Origin: Chloroflexota bacterium
Lineage (GTDB): Bacteria; Chloroflexota; Dehalococcoidia; SZUA-161; SpSt-899
Reading direction: 5' to 3'
DNA: 6,023 bases
Assembly (NCBI GenBank): GCA_018725455.1
Contig: QLUN01000057.1
Span: 1-6,023 of the forward strand
In this document: positions 3,948 to 6,023 of the stretch, in pieces
Layout: every line of letters begins with the position of its first letter
How positions within the stretch are numbered: position 1 is the first letter of the stretch
Program-made: the position numbers and the translations under genes
Notes under the pieces: model-generated
What the model was told of the DNA's origin: nothing
Databases searched by the model: none
What the model saw: the letters and a program-made list of their open reading frames with translations, nothing else

Positions 3948-6023
3948 ATGAAGGTCAAGAGATTGGGGATGCACGCAGGAGCCTGGGCTATTGTCCTGGC
4001 ATTATTGCTGATGAGCATCATGCCAGTCATGGCGGAGAAGCCGGACCGGGTGCCGGTCACCTCTCCCCTATCAGGCACAGTAACGATAGACGGCGAGACG
4101 GCTCCCGTTGGATCAGCGGTGCGTGTCCTGGTGGGAGATGAGACCGAGCCACGGGGGACGGGGACGGGAATCGTATTCGGCGGCGATGGGAGGTATGAAA
4201 TACTCCTGATTGGTGATGGGGCGGATGTCGGTAAGCTGTTAAAATTCCAGGTGAAAGAAGTTGGGACGGTTGACTGGATAGATGCCGCCACCGACCCGGC
4301 AGACCCACGATTCGCCCGCTACGACCCTCAAACCTTCAACCTGACCGCTCCGGTTCCGGAGCCGAGATATACCCTCACCGTCACTGTTAATCCTGCAGGC
4401 AGCGGAACGGTGAGTCTCAGCCCTCTTCAGCCGGCTGAGGGTTATGTTACGGGGACGGTGGTCACCCTCACTGCCACACCAGCAGCGGGATGGGGGTTCG
4501 AGCGCTGGAGCGGTGCTGTCATTGGAACTGATCCCACCATTACCGTGACCATGGACGCCCATAAGAGCGTCACCGCTCATCTTAGGGAGGTCGTAGTTCC
4601 TCCGCCGGCAAGATATTTCCTCACGGTGATTATTGATCCTCCCGCCAGCGGCACGGTTAGTCTCGCTCCTCCCCAGCCGGCTGAGGGGTATCTTGCGGGG
4701 ACGGTGGTCACCCTCACTGCCACGCCGGCAGCGGGCTTTAGATTCGTCCGCTGGAGCGGTGATGTTATCGGGACCGACCCCACTGTTAGCATAACTATGG
4801 ATCGTGCCAAGAGCGTTACCGCTCATTTTGCGGCGGTCGTAGTTCCACCGCCGGTAAGATATACCCTGACGGTCACCATTGATCCTCCCGCCAGCGGGAC
4901 GGTGAGCCTGAGCCCTGCTCAGCCGGCCGGGGGGTATCTTGCGGGGACGGCAGTCATGCTCACCGCGGCGCCGGCGGCTGGCTTTAGATTCGACCGCTGG
5001 AGTGGTGATGTTATCGGGACCGACCCCACTGTTAGCATAACTATGGACCGTGCCAAGAGCGTCACCGCTCACTTCGTTCCTGTCATTCCTGCACCGGCAG
5101 AAGTAGTGGAGGAAATAGGGGAAATACCCGCTGAAGAGCCTGTTCCGGAGGAGACTATCAGGGCTATAGAAGAGGGGCCACTCGAAGAGGCGCTTGAAAT
5201 AGTTGAGGGTGTGAGCATTGAGCGGGCTGTTGAGATAATTGAAAGGGTGAGCATTGACAGGGCGATTGATCTAACAGAAAGGGTAAGCATCGAAAGAGCT
5301 CTCGAGATAACACAAAAAGTAAGCATTAAAAGAGCGGCCGAGATAGTAGATAAAGTCGTTATCGAAAGAGCGGTTGAAATTGTAGAAGGGGTAAGCGCTG
5401 ATAAAGCCGCGGAGATCATAGGGAAAGTATCCCTCATGGAGGGAACTATCGACAGAGCGGTTGAAATACTGGAAAAAGTAAGCCTCAAAAGAGCAACTGA
5501 GATCATAGAGAGATTAAGTATTGAAACGGCTGTGGAGATAGTAAAAAGGCTGAGTATTGAGAGGGCAAGCGGGATAGTAGAGAAGGTAAGCATTGAGAGG
5601 GCGAGCGAGATAATTAAAGGCGTGCCGCTTGAAACGGCTATGGAGATACTGACGATAATTGAAAAGGTTAACCCTGAAAGATGGGAATTGCTTCCAAGGC
5701 CGATCTTTGAGGTCAGTGATCTCTTGATTGAGCCCCTGGAGGTTGGGATTGGAGAAGAGGTAACTATCTCCGCTAGAGTAGACAATGTCGGGGAACGCAA
5801 GGGTAAGACGCTGATCACCTTGAAGGTGGCTGAGGAGGTAGTGGAAACAGAGGAAGTAGAGCTCGGTCCGGGGGAGACTACGAGGGTAGAATTCAAAGTG
5901 GTAAAGATGGAACCGGGGATATATCCGGTTAAGATAGACGTCCTTATTGGCGAATTTACTGTGGTCGTTCCTCCTCCTCCCATGATAGAAAGGGTAGTGC
6001 CTGACTCAGGTATTCAAGGTGCC
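3948..6023 (+). CDS. Secreted protein with B repeats, 12-residue helical repeats and CARDB (3' end outside window)
   Basis: The frame is open for all 692 codons to the window edge. Residues 1-29 are a signal peptide (MKVKR n-region, AIVLALLLMSIM core, cleavage after VMA). Residues 37-132 form a small beta domain starting SGTVTIDGETAPVG, resembling carboxypeptidase-regulatory-like modules. Residues 140-385 are three 82-residue InlB-type B repeats joined by proline-rich linkers (VVPPP). Residues 386-409 are an acidic Glu/Pro-rich linker. Residues 410-573 are about thirteen 12-residue units of the form VSIERAVEIIER, predicted helical. Residues 587-674 are a CARDB domain (FEVSDLLIEP, VTISARVDNVGE, LGPGETT). 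Residues 679-692 (MIERVVPDSGIQGA) look like the start of an IPT/TIG domain. All modules fit an exported stalked surface protein; no enzyme is seen. The 52 bp gap and same strand suggest an operon with the upstream genes. Function is unknown. Confidence 0.93.
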   Translation, partial: MKVKRLGMHAGAWAIVLALLLMSIMPVMAEKPDRVPVTSPLSGTVTIDGETAPVGSAVRVLVGDETEPRGTGTGIVFGGDGRYEILLIGDGADVGKLLKFQVKEVGTVDWIDAATDPADPRFARYDPQTFNLTAPVPEPRYTLTVTVNPAGSGTVSLSPLQPAEGYVTGTVVTLTATPAAGWGFERWSGAVIGTDPTITVTMDAHKSVTAHLREVVVPPPARYFLTVIIDPPASGTVSLAPPQPAEGYLAGTVVTLTATPAAGFRFVRWSGDVIGTDPTVSITMDRAKSVTAHFAAVVVPPPVRYTLTVTIDPPASGTVSLSPAQPAGGYLAGTAVMLTAAPAAGFRFDRWSGDVIGTDPTVSITMDRAKSVTAHFVPVIPAPAEVVEEIGEIPAEEPVPEETIRAIEEGPLEEALEIVEGVSIERAVEIIERVSIDRAIDLTERVSIERALEITQKVSIKRAAEIVDKVVIERAVEIVEGVSADKAAEIIGKVSLMEGTIDRAVEILEKVSLKRATEIIERLSIETAVEIVKRLSIERASGIVEKVSIERASEIIKGVPLETAMEILTIIEKVNPERWELLPRPIFEVSDLLIEPLEVGIGEEVTISARVDNVGERKGKTLITLKVAEEVVETEEVELGPGETTRVEFKVVKMEPGIYPVKIDVLIGEFTVVVPPPPMIERVVPDSGIQGA
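4365..5102 (+). repeat. Three tandem InlB-type B repeats, exact 246 bp period
   Basis: Units begin at 4365, 4611 and 4857, each exactly 82 codons with no indel. Each encodes RY.LTV strand 1, SGTVSL, a Q-P-A-x-G-Y turn, TATPAAG or TAAPAAG, F.RWSG, GTDPT, the TMD turn and SVTAH. Units 2 and 3 are the closest pair and share a 44 bp identical run (4758-4801 and 5004-5047). Linkers between units are VVVPPPA and VVVPPPV. The family (Flg_new_2/InlB B repeat, Ig-like) generally forms extended stalks. Perfect register plus near-identity indicates recent unit duplication. Confidence 0.9.
5175..5666 (+). repeat. Tandem 36 bp / 12-residue predicted helical repeats (about 13 units)
   Basis: Starting at residue 410, the protein repeats a 12-residue unit, hydrophobic-S-I-E-(R/K)-A-x-E-I-(I/V)-E-(K/R). 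Unit starts include 5175, 5211, 5247, 5283, 5319, 5355 and 5391. Two units are longer: 5427-5477 (17 residues, insert MEGTI) and 5622-5666 (15 residues). Ile, Ala and Ile fall at spacings of three, and Ser is a likely helix N-cap, so each unit reads as a short helix plus turn. A 12-residue period does not fit a continuous heptad coiled coil. Units vary at DNA level, so these are old repeats under protein-level selection. I do not recognise the family. Confidence 0.85.
5706..6023 (+). other. CARDB domain followed by the start of an IPT/TIG domain
   Basis: Residues 587-674 read FEVSDLLIEPLEVGIGEEVT, then ISARVDNVGERKG, LITLKVAEEVVETEEVELGP, GETTRVEFKV and YPVKIDVLIGEFTVV. This is the classic CARDB (cell-adhesion-related, bacterial and archaeal) strand order with the V.N.G signature. 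After a PPPP linker, MIERVVPDSGIQGA matches the opening of IPT/TIG domains (P.I..V.P.SG..G). The latter is cut at the window edge, so that part is less certain. Confidence 0.75.

Noticed and set aside
4239..5072. Minus-strand open frame of 277 codons, rich in Arg, Gly and Ser
   Set aside because: It is antisense to the B repeats and shows the 82-codon period only as a reflection of them. The product has low-complexity composition and no recognisable domain.
5175..5666. CRISPR-like or non-coding tandem array, suggested by the 36 bp period
   Set aside because: There is no repeat/spacer alternation, the units diverge at synonymous sites and the reading frame is maintained throughout, so it is a protein repeat.
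5069..5983. Minus-strand open frame of 304 codons, rich in Ser, Ile and Leu, with an apparent repeat
   Set aside because: It is the exact antisense of the helical repeats and CARDB of the third gene. Its repetitiveness mirrors the 36 bp sense repeats, whereas the sense frame has a signal peptide, a ribosome site and recognisable domains.

Overview
The window holds three same-strand genes, all on the + strand, encoding large exported modular proteins made almost entirely of beta-sandwich adhesion or scaffold domains. No enzyme, RNA gene, mobile element or CRISPR array is visible. The organism cannot be fixed from sequence alone. Cohesin-like and dockerin modules without any glycoside hydrolase, combined with Calx-beta, Fn3, CARDB and InlB-type B repeats, fit uncultivated subsurface Chloroflexota (Dehalococcoidia-like) best. 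Some archaea carry similar proteins. Strong AGGAGG ribosome binding sites and Sec-type signal peptides suit a bacterium. The lineage is an inference from remembered family resemblance.

Layout: (1) Bases 2-1723 are the 3' part of a gene that begins before the window. It encodes the end of a cohesin-like domain, one InlB B-repeat-like domain, two nearly identical cohesin-like domains, a beta-sandwich linker module and a C-terminal type I dockerin. (2) Bases 1769-3895 are a complete 708-residue secreted protein: signal peptide, cohesin-like domain, two Fn3-type domains, two Calx-beta domains and a Trp-rich C-terminal domain that I do not recognise. (3) Bases 3948-6023 are the 5' part of a gene that runs off the right edge with no stop: signal peptide, a small beta domain, three InlB-type B repeats of exactly 82 residues, about thirteen 12-residue predicted helical repeats, a CARDB domain and the first residues of an apparent IPT/TIG domain.

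The gaps are 45 and 52 bp. I see no terminator hairpin in either, and each downstream gene has its own strong Shine-Dalgarno, so the three genes are probably cotranscribed. The promoter would lie left of the window. Gene 1 carries both a dockerin and cohesin-like modules and gene 2 carries a related cohesin-like module. A plausible model is that these proteins bind one another, or other dockerin proteins of the cell, to build an extracellular layer or scaffold. Binding is not shown by the sequence.

The observation most worth following is the 12-residue tandem helical repeat in gene 3 (5175-5666). It sits between the beta-rich stalk and CARDB, and I do not recognise it as a named family.
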